Part shown: positions 45,421 to 55,170 of the stretch, one piece after another | How positions within the stretch are numbered: the first letter of the stretch is position 1 | Layout: each line of letters begins with the position of its first letter | Assembly (NCBI RefSeq): GCF_000763945.1 | Contig: NZ_JQFJ01000002.1 | Span: forward strand, 1,054,001 to 1,118,000 | Source: Sphingopyxis sp. MWB1 | Lineage (GTDB): Bacteria; Pseudomonadota; Alphaproteobacteria; Sphingomonadales; Sphingomonadaceae | DNA: 64,000 nt | Direction: 5' to 3' | Notes under the pieces: model-generated | Database searches by the model: none | What the model was told of the DNA's origin: nothing | The model's input: the letters and a program-made list of their open reading frames with translations, nothing else | Program-made: the position numbers and the translations under genes

Positions 45421-46629
45421 TTATGGATAGAGCAGCAGGTCGGCGGTCTGGTCCTGCCACGCCGCCTCGTCGGGGCGGGCGAAGGCGTCGAGGTCGCCGG
45501 GCGCCGCGCCCATATCATCGACCCATTCCCGCAGCATTGGCCCGCCGTTGATCACGTCGATGGCGAGCACATCATTGGTATATTCATATTTGAAATCGAG
45601 CCCGCGCCAGAGCGGATAGTCGGGGTAAAGGGTGCGGATCGCCTTGAAACCCAGCGCCTGCACGCGCCAAGGGCGAAAGGCGCGGTGATCATAATGCGGT
45701 CCCTCGGCATGGATGTGCACACCGCTGTTGAGCCGCCCGACATGCTTGTGAAAAGTGGGTTCGAACCAGCAATCGCGCAATTTGCACCCCGCCAGCCAGT
45801 CGGGCGCGAGCCGCTGCATTTCGGCAATTACCGCGCGCGCGTCCACATCGGGCGCGCCGAAGAGTTCCAGCGGGCGGGTGGTGCCGCGCCCTTCGCTTAA
45901 CGTTGCGCCTTCGACCATCACCGTCCCCGCATAGGCGCGCGCCATATTGACATTGGGGGCGTTGGGGCTGGGGTTGATCCAGACGCGCGAGGACGGCCAG
46001 CCAAAGCCGGCGCCTTCGGGGTCCCACCCCTCCATTTCAATAACGCGATAATCGACGTCGAGGCCGAAATGGCGCAGGAACCAGCGGCCCATTTCGCCCA
46101 TGGTCAGCCCGTGGCGCATCACCATCGGCCCGGCGCCGACGAAGCTTTCCCAGCCCGGACGCAGCAAATTGCCCTCAACCGGGCGCCCGGCGGGGTTCGG
46201 ACGGTCGAGCACCCACACCGCCTTGCCATGGCTGGCGGCGGCTTCGAGCACATAGAGCAAGGTCGTCACATAGGTGTAGATGCGGCAGCCAAGATCCTGA
46301 AGATCGACGAGCAGCACGTCGAAACTCTGCATCGACGCATCGGTCGGGCGGCGCACTTCGCCATAGAGGCTGAAACAGGGGATGCCATAGAAGGGGTCGG
46401 TGAAATCGGGCGACTCCATCATATTGTCCTGGAGATCGCCGCGCACACCATGCTGCGGGCCGAAGACGGCGGTGATATTCACCCCCGCCGCGATCAGCGC
46501 ATCGAGGCTGTGGGCCAGATCCGCCGTCATCGAGGCGGGATGGGCGAGCAGGGCGACGCGCTGGCCCTCCAGCGGCTGGCGGAGCGCAGGGTCGGCGAGC
46601 ATGCGGTCGATACCGAATTTCACTGTCAT
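45421..46629 (-). CDS. exo-beta-N-acetylmuramidase NamZ-like (DUF1343)
   Basis: 402 residues. The DUF1343/NamZ signature LEGQRVALLAHPAS begins the domain. It continues with FGPQHGVRGDLQDNM, DVLLVDLQDLGCRIYTYVTT, VLDRPNPAGR and the C-terminal GLDFKYEYTNDVLAID. In Bacillus subtilis NamZ releases MurNAc from the non-reducing ends of muropeptides. It lacks a signal peptide, so it is likely cytosolic recycling. It is coupled to the upstream DOMON-like gene by an ATGA overlap at 46626-46629. Confidence 0.87.
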   Translation of the reverse strand: MTVKFGIDRMLADPALRQPLEGQRVALLAHPASMTADLAHSLDALIAAGVNITAVFGPQHGVRGDLQDNMMESPDFTDPFYGIPCFSLYGEVRRPTDASMQSFDVLLVDLQDLGCRIYTYVTTLLYVLEAAASHGKAVWVLDRPNPAGRPVEGNLLRPGWESFVGAGPMVMRHGLTMGEMGRWFLRHFGLDVDYRVIEMEGWDPEGAGFGWPSSRVWINPSPNAPNVNMARAYAGTVMVEGATLSEGRGTTRPLELFGAPDVDARAVIAEMQRLAPDWLAGCKLRDCWFEPTFHKHVGRLNSGVHIHAEGPHYDHRAFRPWRVQALGFKAIRTLYPDYPLWRGLDFKYEYTNDVLAIDVINGGPMLREWVDDMGAAPGDLDAFARPDEAAWQDQTADLLLYP

Positions 46630-47183
46630 GCTGCGTCGGGTGCCCCAAGCACCAGATGAAAGCAATCGGGATGATGAAAATCGGGCTTTCCGGGTGGGTG
46701 GCGCAGCGCCCAATAGCTTTTGGTGCCGTCCCTTTCCTCGATCACCGCCGACAGCCCGATCCGGGTCCCGCGTTCGGGGAAAATGCCGGGTTCGACATGC
46801 AGGCTGAAGCGGTCCGGGTGACGTTCGACGCGCATCGACCAGGGGGCGAGGTCATCCTCGTGCAAGAGCGAGCGATAATCGTCGAACTGGTAACAGGCCC
46901 AGCGGCCATCGGGGGCATAGTTGAATTCGGTATAGTCGGGCGCATCCTCTTCGGTCAGGAAAATCTCGAAACAGCTGCTTTGCCATAGCCCGTCGGTGGC
47001 ATTGTCGGCGATGACCCGATCGCCGCCCTTTTCCGGCAGTAGCAGCGCATCCATCGCGCCGGTGACATGAAAGGCGAGCGCAAAGCCATCCTCGAACGAC
47101 AGCGAGACCTCTGCCTCCACCGCCCGCACGGCGCGCGCCGGGGTATCGGGATGGCAGATCAATTCGGCGCGAATACTACCCAA
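46626..47183 (-). CDS. DOMON-like domain protein
   Basis: 185 residues of mainly beta structure, with [20 protein letters not shown] and [18 protein letters not shown] segments ([12 protein letters not shown]) and a C-terminal [11 protein letters not shown]. The layout fits the DOMON-like beta-sandwich family seen in sphingomonads, which could bind heme or sugar. No signal peptide. Its stop overlaps the NamZ-like start, so the two are expressed together. The start lies 47 bases from divergent tyrS. Confidence 0.7.
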   Translation of the reverse strand: MGSIRAELICHPDTPARAVRAVEAEVSLSFEDGFALAFHVTGAMDALLLPEKGGDRVIADNATDGLWQSSCFEIFLTEEDAPDYTEFNYAPDGRWACYQFDDYRSLLHEDDLAPWSMRVERHPDRFSLHVEPGIFPERGTRIGLSAVIEERDGTKSYWALRHPPGKPDFHHPDCFHLVLGAPDAA

Positions 47184-47230
47184 ATTCCAAACCCCGTGCT
47201 AAGCGCCCCTCCGCTTTCAAAGAGGCTGAT

Positions 47231-48460
47231 ATGACCCAATACCAATCCGACATGCTTCGCCTGCTCGATGAGCGTGGCTATATCCACCAGATGACCGACG
47301 CGGAAGGACTGGATGCCCTGGCCGCGAAGCAGATCGTGCCCGGCTATATCGGCTTTGACGCGACTGCGCCCAGCCTTCATATCGGCAGCCTGGTTCAGAT
47401 CATGATGCTGCGCCGCCTGCAACAGGCTGGACACAAGCCCATCGTGCTGATGGGCGGCGGCACGACGCGGATCGGCGACCCCACGGGGCGCGACGAGAGC
47501 CGCAAGATGCTGTCGGACGAGACGATCAAGGCGAATATCGCGTCGATCTTCAGCATTTTTCAGCGTTTCCTGACCTTTGGCGACGGGCCGACCGATGCGG
47601 TGATGGTCGATAATCAGGACTGGCTGGGCGAGCTGGGCTATATCCAGCTGCTGCAGGAAGTCGGCACCCATTTCACCATCAACCGGATGATGACCTTTGA
47701 TTCGGTGAAGCTGCGGTTGGACCGCGAGCAGCCGATGACCTTCCTCGAATTTAATTACATGATCCTGCAGGGGTATGATTTCCGCCATTTGTCGCGCGAA
47801 ATGGGCGTGCGCTTGCAAATGGGCGGGTCCGACCAATGGGGCAACATCGTCAATGGCATGGAGCTGGGCCGCCGCATGGACGGTGCCGAGCTTTACGGGC
47901 TGACCACCCCGCTGCTGACCACCGCGGCGGGGACGAAGATGGGCAAGACGGCATCGGGCGCGGTGTGGTTAAACCCCGCTCAACTGTCCCATTTTGACTA
48001 TTGGCAATATTGGCGCAATTGCGACGACCGCGACGTCGGCAAATTCCTGCGCCTGTTCACCGACCTGCCGCTGGACGAGATTGCGCGGCTGGAAGCGCTG
48101 GAAGGTGCCGAGATCAACGAGGCCAAGAAAGTGCTGGCCGACGCCGCGACCGCCCTGTGCCGGGGCGAGGAAGCCGCGCGGACGGCAGCCGAGACCGCCG
48201 CGCAAACCTTTGAAAAGGGGCAGATTGGCGGCGATTTGCCGCAAGTCGCCGCCCCCGCCGAGGGCATTGGCGTGCTCGCCGCGCTGCGCGAACTGGGCTT
48301 TGCCGCGTCGAACAAGGAAGCGCGGCGCAAGCTGGAGGAAGGCGCGGTCAAGCTGAACGGCGAAGTGGTGCGCGACCCGCATCTGACCATCCTGCCCGCC
48401 GATGAGGCCATCCCGCTGTCGCTGGGGTCGAAGAAGCATGGGCTGGTTATTCGCGCCTGA
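47231..48460 (+). CDS. tyrS: tyrosine-tRNA ligase
   Basis: 409 residues, TyrRS class I. HIGH-type motif [10 protein letters not shown] and KMSKS-type motif KMGKTASGA are present, as is the tyrosine pocket [12 protein letters not shown]. The C-terminal S4 domain has [25 protein letters not shown] in short segments. Single copy and housekeeping. Divergent from the DOMON-like gene. Confidence 0.97.
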   Translation: MTQYQSDMLRLLDERGYIHQMTDAEGLDALAAKQIVPGYIGFDATAPSLHIGSLVQIMMLRRLQQAGHKPIVLMGGGTTRIGDPTGRDESRKMLSDETIKANIASIFSIFQRFLTFGDGPTDAVMVDNQDWLGELGYIQLLQEVGTHFTINRMMTFDSVKLRLDREQPMTFLEFNYMILQGYDFRHLSREMGVRLQMGGSDQWGNIVNGMELGRRMDGAELYGLTTPLLTTAAGTKMGKTASGAVWLNPAQLSHFDYWQYWRNCDDRDVGKFLRLFTDLPLDEIARLEALEGAEINEAKKVLADAATALCRGEEAARTAAETAAQTFEKGQIGGDLPQVAAPAEGIGVLAALRELGFAASNKEARRKLEEGAVKLNGEVVRDPHLTILPADEAIPLSLGSKKHGLVIRA

Positions 48461-48522
48461 TGTTTACGCTTTTTTCAGCCCTAGGGTTGATCGTCGCGCG
48501 CATATAAAAAGGGGTCCGCGAC

Positions 48523-48864
48523 ATGCGTAAGATCGACAAGGCCAAAGCCCATTATGAAGGGCTGGACCAGCGAATAGCGCCGCGCAGCGACGTTTACTGC
48601 CGCTTGCCCTTTGTCCTGCCCGACGGGCGACAGGAGATCTGCACCTGTGTCAATATCAGCGCCGACGGGCTGCTGATGCGCTATGAGCGCGGGCTGGAGC
48701 CGAGCGAACTGGTGATTTACCGCCTGCCCGTGATCGGCCGCGCCGCCGCCAAGGTCATCTGGTCGGTCGGCGGCAAGACCGGCGTGCAATTTGAAAAAAG
48801 CATTTCGGCGCAGGATTATATCGCGGTGCTGCGCGCGATGGGTGGGCGTGCCGACGTCAATTGA
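48523..48864 (+). CDS. PilZ domain protein
   Basis: 113 residues, a single PilZ domain. The c-di-GMP motif RxxxR appears as RIAPR near residue 15, and the NxSxxG motif as NISADG near residue 44, so ligand binding is plausible. It is co-directional with tyrS and 62 bases downstream. No target domain is fused, so it may act by protein contact. Confidence 0.85.
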   Translation: MRKIDKAKAHYEGLDQRIAPRSDVYCRLPFVLPDGRQEICTCVNISADGLLMRYERGLEPSELVIYRLPVIGRAAAKVIWSVGGKTGVQFEKSISAQDYIAVLRAMGGRADVN

Positions 48865-48933
48865 GATTTTTGGGGGTGGCGGCGGTTACGCTGTGCCCTT
48901 CCGCTCTGCGGCCCATCCTGTCCACCCCTCCTT

Positions 48934-49016
48934 CCGTTCGCATCGAGCGAAGTCGAGATGCGCTTCTACGTGAGAGCCCTAACGATAAGTGTCTCGACTT
49001 CGCTCGACACGAACGG
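48934..49016. repeat. inverted repeat CCGTTCG...CGAACGG, copy A (3' side of recG)
   Basis: Left arm CCGTTCGCATCGAGCGAAG and right arm (inverse) CTTCGCTCGACACGAACGG lie either side of a 25-base centre. The arms match copy B at 51169-51250. The 210-base gap 48865-49074 holds little else. Such elements are dispersed in sphingomonad genomes (general knowledge), but it could also act as a transcript hairpin. Confidence 0.75.
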
Positions 49017-49074
49017 AGTTAGGGGACGGTGGATTGGTGATGGCGCGGGGGAGTGACGGGGCCATCCCCCTTCC

Positions 49075-51141
49075 CTATCCGCTGCGGAGGAGGGGGACGG
49101 CGGCGTCGCGTTCGAAGAGGTAGAGGCAGTGGCGCACTGCTTCGCCGCGCTTTCCGCTTATGCCGCCGTCGCGTTCGACGAACAGGCGGGCGTCGTCATG
49201 GGCGAGCGGCAGGAGGCGGACGAGCTGTTCGGGGGTGGCGACGCGGTAATCGGCGTCGCCTGACTGTTTCAGCCCCAATAATTCGCCGCCGCCGCGCAGT
49301 TCGAGATCCTTTTCGGCGATGACGAAGCCGTCATTGGTGTCGCGCATCAGCGCGAGCCGCTCGCGCGCGGTTTCGGACAGGCTTTGCGAACGCAGCAGCA
49401 GGCAGACCGATTTCGCCGTGCCGCGTCCGACACGCCCGCGCAGCTGGTGCAGTTGGGCGAGGCCGAAATTATCGGCATGTTCGACGATCATCAGGCTGGC
49501 GGCAGGGACATTGACCCCGACCTCGATCACCGTGGTGGCGACGAGCACGCCAATTTCGCCCGCCGCAAAGCGGGTCATCACCGCATCCTTGTCCGCCCCC
49601 TTCATCCGGCCATGGACAAGGCCGACCGCACCGGCGCCAAAGCGTTCGCGCAGCATGGCGGCGCGATCCTCTGCCGCCGCCATGTCGCGCGTCTCGCTTT
49701 CGGCGACGAGCGGGCAGACCCAATAAGCCTGCGCCCCGGCGGCGAGGTGGCGTTCCAGCCCCTCCACCACCGCGTCCAGCCGCTCCACCGATATGACGCG
49801 CGTGTCGACGGGCGTGCGGCCGGGGGGCATTTCGTCGATGCGCGATACGTCCATCTCGCCATGATTGGCGAGGAGGAGGGTGCGCGGAATCGGGGTGGCG
49901 GTCATCACCAGCAGATGCGGCGGATAGCGGCCCTTGTCGGTGAGCATCAGCCGCTGGGCAACGCCGAAGCGATGCTGTTCATCGACGACAACCAGCGCAA
50001 GGTCGCGATAATTGACCGCCTGCTGAAAAATCGCGTGGGTGCCGACCAAAATGTCGATGCTGCCATCGGCGAGGCCCATGAGGGTCGATTCGCGCGCACG
50101 GCCCTTGTCGCGCCCGGTGAGGATGGCGATGTTGACTGGCAGGCCCGCCAGCATCTCCTGCAAGGTCGCATGATGCTGGCGCGCAAGAATTTCGGTCGGG
50201 GCGAGTAGCGCCGCCTGCGTTCCCGCCTCTACTGCGGCGAGCATGGCGCGCAGCGCGACCAGCGTCTTGCCCGACCCGACATCGCCCTGCAGCATCCGCA
50301 GCATCGGCTTGTCCTGTCCCATATCGCCCGCGATTTCGCGCCCCACCCGCTCCTGCGCGCCGGTGAGGCCAAAGGGGAGCTTGAGCGCGCCGGTCAGCCG
50401 TCCGTCGCCGACAATCGCCCGCCTCTTGCGCGCGCGCAGCCCTTCGCGGATCAGCATCAGCGCGACCTGGCTGGCGAAAATCTCGTCATAGGCGAGCCGG
50501 TCGCGCGCGGCTTCGTCGCGAGGGCTGGCATGGGCGCGTTCGAGCGCTTCGCTCCATGTGGGCCAGCCGCGCGCGGCGAGCAGGGGGGCGTCGATCCATT
50601 CGGCAAGCTCGGGCCGGCGGGCGAGCGCGGTGGCGGCCAGCTGTGACAGGCGGGCGTTGGTCAGCCCTTCGGTCAGCGGATAAACGGGCTCATGCTCTGC
50701 AATCGCCTCCCCCTCCCCCGGTTCGGTGACATGGTCGGGATGGACGATCTGGCGCATGTCGCCATAAAGGTCGAGCCGCCCCGAAATGCGGCGCTTTTCG
50801 CCGAGCGGGAATAATTTGCGCGCGAGGCCCGAGGTGCGGCCGAAATAGACGAGGCGGACATGGTCGCCCGCATCGTCAAACGCCTCGACCCCAAAGGGCG
50901 CGCGGGGGGAGCGGCCGGGGCGATAATCCTGCGCCGTCACCTCGACAATAATCGTCTGGCCCGCCTGCGCCTGATCGACCCGGTCGACGGGGAAGCGCGA
51001 GATCAGGCCGGTGGGAAGATGGAAGAGGACATCGAGAACCCGCTCCAGCCCCAGCCGCGCGAGCGGCTTGGCAAGCTGCGGCCCCACGCCTTTCAAATCG
51101 GTGAGGGCAGCAAAGAGCGGGTTGAGGATTTCGGGTCGCAT
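49075..51141 (-). CDS. recG: ATP-dependent DNA helicase RecG
   Basis: 688 residues. The N-terminal wedge domain has LKGVGPQLAKPLARLGL. The helicase core has Walker A GDVGSGKTLVALRA and the DEQH box VVDEQHRFG, and the C-terminal motif VIEVGVNVPAASLMIVEHAD, then GRVGRGTAKSVCLLL. RecG reverses stalled forks and branch-migrates junctions. ATG 51141 gives the usual length. The gene is bracketed by two copies of the same inverted repeat. Confidence 0.96.
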   Translation of the reverse strand: MRPEILNPLFAALTDLKGVGPQLAKPLARLGLERVLDVLFHLPTGLISRFPVDRVDQAQAGQTIIVEVTAQDYRPGRSPRAPFGVEAFDDAGDHVRLVYFGRTSGLARKLFPLGEKRRISGRLDLYGDMRQIVHPDHVTEPGEGEAIAEHEPVYPLTEGLTNARLSQLAATALARRPELAEWIDAPLLAARGWPTWSEALERAHASPRDEAARDRLAYDEIFASQVALMLIREGLRARKRRAIVGDGRLTGALKLPFGLTGAQERVGREIAGDMGQDKPMLRMLQGDVGSGKTLVALRAMLAAVEAGTQAALLAPTEILARQHHATLQEMLAGLPVNIAILTGRDKGRARESTLMGLADGSIDILVGTHAIFQQAVNYRDLALVVVDEQHRFGVAQRLMLTDKGRYPPHLLVMTATPIPRTLLLANHGEMDVSRIDEMPPGRTPVDTRVISVERLDAVVEGLERHLAAGAQAYWVCPLVAESETRDMAAAEDRAAMLRERFGAGAVGLVHGRMKGADKDAVMTRFAAGEIGVLVATTVIEVGVNVPAASLMIVEHADNFGLAQLHQLRGRVGRGTAKSVCLLLRSQSLSETARERLALMRDTNDGFVIAEKDLELRGGGELLGLKQSGDADYRVATPEQLVRLLPLAHDDARLFVERDGGISGKRGEAVRHCLYLFERDAAVPLLRSG

Positions 51142-51168
51142 GGCTAGGGCCTGTCTAGCCTCGTCTTT

Positions 51169-51250
51169 CCGTTCGTGTCGAGCGAAGTCGAGACACCCCG
51201 ATGGCAACCGCCAGACCGATGGGCATCTCGACTTCGCTCGATGCGAACGG
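51169..51250. repeat. inverted repeat CCGTTCG...CGAACGG, copy B (5' side of recG)
   Basis: Arms CCGTTCGTGTCGAGCGAAG and (inverse) CTTCGCTCGATGCGAACGG surround a 44-base centre. The element sits in the 160-base gap between recG and sdhE, just upstream of the recG start. It is nearly identical to copy A in its arms. Confidence 0.75.
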
Positions 51251-51301
51251 GCCGGGATTTGTTCGCGGTCTCTCACGCCGAATCAGTCTAGAAGAAGCGC
51301 C

Positions 51302-51562
51302 ATGCAAGACCGCCTGAAACGCCTGAAATTTCGCGCCTGGCATCGCGGCACGCGCGAGGCCGATTATATGATTGGCGGCTTTTTCGACCGCTATTCGTCC
51401 GAATGGGGCGAGGATGACATCGCGTGGTTCGAGGCGGTGTGCGAAGAGGATGATGTCGATATCATGAGCTGGGCGCTCGGCACCGGCGAGCCGCCCGCGC
51501 ATCTCGACCGCCCGGAACTGATCGCGGCGATGCGGCGTCTGGATTATATTCCGCTGCCATGA
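51302..51562 (+). CDS. sdhE: succinate dehydrogenase flavin-assembly factor SdhE
   Basis: 86 residues. The conserved RGTREADYMIGGFFDRY motif is the FAD-transfer segment of SdhE/Sdh5 proteins, which attach FAD to SdhA. Short, cytosolic and helical. The stop overlaps the mfd start by 4 bases (ATGA). The recG-sdhE-mfd layout is widely kept in alphaproteobacteria. Confidence 0.93.
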   Translation: MQDRLKRLKFRAWHRGTREADYMIGGFFDRYSSEWGEDDIAWFEAVCEEDDVDIMSWALGTGEPPAHLDRPELIAAMRRLDYIPLP

Positions 51563-54500
51563 CGCGACCCGCCGCCGATATTTTCGCCGCCATCGGGCAG
51601 GCGACCAAGCCGCTGACGCTCGCGCGCGTGGCGGACGGTTTCCTGCCGCTGTTGCTTGCCGACCTGGCGCGGGCCAGTGACAAGCGCCTCCTTTATGTCG
51701 CGACCGATGATGCGGCGATGCAGGCGATTGCCGATGCGGCGCCTTTCTTTGCGCCCGACCTTGTCGTCCACCGCTTTCCGGCGTGGGACTGCTTGCCTTA
51801 TGACCGCGCAGGGCCGTCGATGCGGGTCAGTGCCGACCGGCTGGCGACGCTGTCGGCGCTCCAACAGCCGGCGAAACGCGGCGAACTGATCCTGACCACG
51901 GTGGCGGCGATCACCCAGCGCACGCTGACCCCCTTTCGCATTCGCCAGCTGGCCACGGCGCTGGGGGCGGGACAGCGGATCGACCGCGATTCACTCGCCG
52001 AACTGCTCGTTGCCAATGGTTTCAGCCGCGTCGATACCGTCGCCGACCAGGGCGAGTTCGCGGTGCGTGGCAGTCTGGTCGATTTGTTCCCGGCGGGCGA
52101 GGAAACCGGCCTGCGTGTCGATTTTTTTGGCGACGAGATCGAGAGCATCCGCCGCTTTGACCCCGCCGACCAGCGCAGCCTTGGCCCCGCCAAGGCGCTG
52201 CAATTGCTTCCCGCTGCCGAAACCTTGCTCGACGAAGCGACGATCAAGCGTTTCCGTTCGGCATACCGGGAGATTTTCGGGGCGCAGGCGACGAGCGATC
52301 CGCTGTATCAGGCGGTGAGCGAAGGGCGGCGGCAGGCGGGAATGGACCATTGGCTGCCGCTGTTCGAGGAACGGCTGTCGACATTGTTCGACCATATTGC
52401 GCCCGAAACCCCCGTGCTACGCGGCCACCGGACCGACGCGACCGCCGAAACGCGTTTTGAAGCCATCAATGATTATCATGCCAACCGCGTCGCCGCCGAG
52501 CGCGAGCAGCCGGGCAGCTATCGCCCGCTGACACCCGATGCGCTCTATCTGACCGGAAAGGAGTGGCACGATGCCGAGGCGGCGCGACCGATTCATATCG
52601 TCACGCCATTCGACGTGCCCGAGGCGGCGAACGTGCTCGACCTCGAAACCTTCGCCGCCCGCGATTTCACGCCCGAGCGCACCGCCGACCTCAACGTCTA
52701 TGACAAGGTTGCCGACCATCTGGCCGACGAACGGCGCAAGGGACGTCGAACAATCATCGCCAGCTATTCGACCGGCGCGCGCGACCGGCTTGCAGGGTTG
52801 CTGAAGGAGCATGGGGTCACGGGTCTCGCGCTCGCCGAGACGTGGCCGGAGGCGCTTGGTTCAAGTTCCGGGGGTTCGCTTGGGACCGGCAATGTCGCCC
52901 TCATCGTTCTCCCGCTCGACCACGGCTTTGCCTCGGACGTGCTCAGCCTGCTCACCGAACAGGACATCCTCGGCGAGCGCCTCGTCCGCCGCAACAAGCG
53001 CCGCAAAAGTGCCGACGCCTTCCTCGCCGAGTTGGCGACGCTCAGCGTCGGCGACCTCGTCGTCCATCTTGACCATGGCATCGGGCGTTATGAAGGGCTG
53101 ACCTCGATTCCGGTGGGCAAAAGCCCGCACGACTGCGTCGCGCTGACCTATGCGGGCGGCGACAAGCTTTACGTTCCGGTAGAAAATCTCGACGTGCTGT
53201 CGCGCTACGGCGGCGAGAGCGAAGGGGTCGCGCTCGACAAGCTCGGCGGCGAGGCGTGGCAGCGGCGCAAGGCGCGGATGAAGGAACGCATCCGCGAGAT
53301 TGCGGGCGAACTGCTGAGCACCGCGGCGCTGCGCGCGCTTCGTCAGGGCGAAGTGCTGGCGCAGGACGCCGCCTATCCCGCCTTTGCCGACCGTTTTCCC
53401 TATCAGGAAACCGACGACCAGGACCGCGCGATCGGCGATGTGCTGGAGGATATGGCATCGGGACGCCCGATGGACCGGCTGGTGTGCGGCGATGTCGGTT
53501 TCGGCAAGACCGAAGTGGCGCTGCGCGCCGCCTTTGTCGCCGCCATGGCCGGCGTGCAGGTCGCGGTGGTCGTGCCGACCACGCTGCTCGCGCGCCAGCA
53601 TTTCACCAATTTCGCCGAACGCTTCAAAGGCTTTCCGGTCAATATCGGGCGCCTGTCGCGCCTTGTCCCTGCTGCCGAGGCGACCAAGACGCGCGAAGGC
53701 CTCGCCAATGGGCAGATCGACATTGTCGTTGGCACCCATGCGGTGATTGCGAAATCGGTCGAGTTCAAGAATCTCGGCCTCGTCATCGTCGACGAGGAAC
53801 AGCGGTTCGGCGTCGTCCACAAGGAGCGGCTGAAGCAGCTGAAGGCCGACGTCCATGTGCTGACGCTGACCGCGACGCCGATCCCGCGCACGCTTCAGAT
53901 GGCGATGTCGGGGCTGCGCGAGCTGAGCGTTATCCAGACCCCGCCGGTCGACCGGCTGGCGGTTCGCACCTATGTCGCGCCGTGGGACCCGGTGGTTATC
54001 CGCGAAGCCTTGCTGCGCGAACATGATCGCGGCGGGCAAAGCTTTTTCGTGACCCCGCGGATCAAGGACCTGCCCGATATCGAGGAGTTCCTGCGAACCC
54101 GCGTGCCCGAAATCAAATATGTCGTTGCGCATGGCCAGATGGCGCCGGGCGAGGTCGAGGAGCGGATGAGCGCTTTCTACGACCGCAAATATGATGTGCT
54201 GGTATCGACCACCATCGTCGAAAGCGGGCTCGATATTCCGAGCGCCAACACGCTGATCATCCACCGCGCCGATCGCTTCGGTCTCGCGCAGCTTTACCAG
54301 CTTCGCGGCCGCGTGGGCCGGTCGAAAACGCGCGCCTATGCCTATCTGACCACGCCCGACAACGGCGCGATCACCGATACGGCGGAAAAGCGGCTGAAGC
54401 TGCTTGGCGATCTCGACACGCTGGGTGCGGGCTTTCAGCTTGCGAGCCACGACCTCGACATTCGCGGCGCGGGCAATCTGGTCGGCGACGAACAATCGGG

Positions 54501-55059
54501 GCATATCCGCGAGGTCGGGTTCGAGCTGTACCAGTCGATGCTGGAGGAAGCGATTTTGGTCGCCAAGGCCGAGGGCGCCGGCGTCGCGCCCCCGCGCGAA
54601 GCCTTGTCGCCCGTCATCACCGTCGACGCGCCGATTCTGATCCCCGAAGATTATGTCCCCGACCTGCCGCTGCGCATGGCGCTCTATCGCCGCCTCAACG
54701 AAGCCGACGACCGCGCGGCACTCGACGGTTTTGCCGCCGAGATGATCGACCGTTTCGGGCCGCTACCGCCCGAAACCGCGAACCTCATCCAGCTGATGGA
54801 GATCAAGGCGAACGCGAAGACCGCGGGCATCGCCAAGCTCGACGTCGGCACCAAGGGCGCGCTCGTCAGCTTCCACGGCGACGAATTTGCCAATGTCCCC
54901 GGCCTGATCGCCTATGTCGAGCGGCTGAAAGGGCGCGCGCGCATCCGCCCCGACAACAAGCTGTCGGTGAGCGGCGACTGGGCGAGCGCGGGCGCAAGGC
55001 TGAACGGCGCGCTGCAATTGTCCAAGGGATTGGGGAAGCTCGCGAAGCAGGCCGCGTGA
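51559..55059 (+). CDS. mfd: transcription-repair coupling factor Mfd
   Basis: 1166 residues, standard length. The UvrB-homology N-terminal part starts at the front. The RNAP-interacting domain has VGDLVVHLDHGIGRYEGL. The RecG-like translocase has Walker A GDVGFGKTEVALRAAF and the DEEQ box VDEEQRFGVVHK. The C-terminal TRCF domain ends with KGLGKLAKQAA. It removes stalled RNAP at lesions and recruits UvrA. Coupled to sdhE by ATGA. Confidence 0.97.
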   Translation: MTRPAADIFAAIGQATKPLTLARVADGFLPLLLADLARASDKRLLYVATDDAAMQAIADAAPFFAPDLVVHRFPAWDCLPYDRAGPSMRVSADRLATLSALQQPAKRGELILTTVAAITQRTLTPFRIRQLATALGAGQRIDRDSLAELLVANGFSRVDTVADQGEFAVRGSLVDLFPAGEETGLRVDFFGDEIESIRRFDPADQRSLGPAKALQLLPAAETLLDEATIKRFRSAYREIFGAQATSDPLYQAVSEGRRQAGMDHWLPLFEERLSTLFDHIAPETPVLRGHRTDATAETRFEAINDYHANRVAAEREQPGSYRPLTPDALYLTGKEWHDAEAARPIHIVTPFDVPEAANVLDLETFAARDFTPERTADLNVYDKVADHLADERRKGRRTIIASYSTGARDRLAGLLKEHGVTGLALAETWPEALGSSSGGSLGTGNVALIVLPLDHGFASDVLSLLTEQDILGERLVRRNKRRKSADAFLAELATLSVGDLVVHLDHGIGRYEGLTSIPVGKSPHDCVALTYAGGDKLYVPVENLDVLSRYGGESEGVALDKLGGEAWQRRKARMKERIREIAGELLSTAALRALRQGEVLAQDAAYPAFADRFPYQETDDQDRAIGDVLEDMASGRPMDRLVCGDVGFGKTEVALRAAFVAAMAGVQVAVVVPTTLLARQHFTNFAERFKGFPVNIGRLSRLVPAAEATKTREGLANGQIDIVVGTHAVIAKSVEFKNLGLVIVDEEQRFGVVHKERLKQLKADVHVLTLTATPIPRTLQMAMSGLRELSVIQTPPVDRLAVRTYVAPWDPVVIREALLREHDRGGQSFFVTPRIKDLPDIEEFLRTRVPEIKYVVAHGQMAPGEVEERMSAFYDRKYDVLVSTTIVESGLDIPSANTLIIHRADRFGLAQLYQLRGRVGRSKTRAYAYLTTPDNGAITDTAEKRLKLLGDLDTLGAGFQLASHDLDIRGAGNLVGDEQSGHIREVGFELYQSMLEEAILVAKAEGAGVAPPREALSPVITVDAPILIPEDYVPDLPLRMALYRRLNEADDRAALDGFAAEMIDRFGPLPPETANLIQLMEIKANAKTAGIAKLDVGTKGALVSFHGDEFANVPGLIAYVERLKGRARIRPDNKLSVSGDWASAGARLNGALQLSKGLGKLAKQAA

Positions 55060-55062
55060 CGT

Positions 55063-55158
55063 CGCCCCCGCGCAGGCGGGGGCGCTATCGGCGTGGCGCG
55101 AGGCCGCGGGCGGCCGCGTTCAGAGGCACGTGACTCTAAAACGCCCTTCGCGGGGGCG
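55063..55158. terminator. hairpins between mfd and the EAL gene, possible two-way terminator
   Basis: A perfect 9-base stem CGCCCCCGC / GCGGGGGCG with loop GCAG (55063-55084) and a smaller related hairpin CGCCCTTCGCGGGGGCG (55142-55158) fill the convergent gap. The GC palindrome is of a type also seen elsewhere here. Without a T-run it may be a repeat that serves as terminator in both directions. Confidence 0.5.
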
Positions 55159-55170
55159 ACGACTATATGT

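Noticed and set aside
52861..54504. 547-codon open frame on the minus strand inside mfd
   Set aside because: Antisense to a clearly conserved gene; Arg/His-rich composition typical of a high-GC shadow frame, with no domain.
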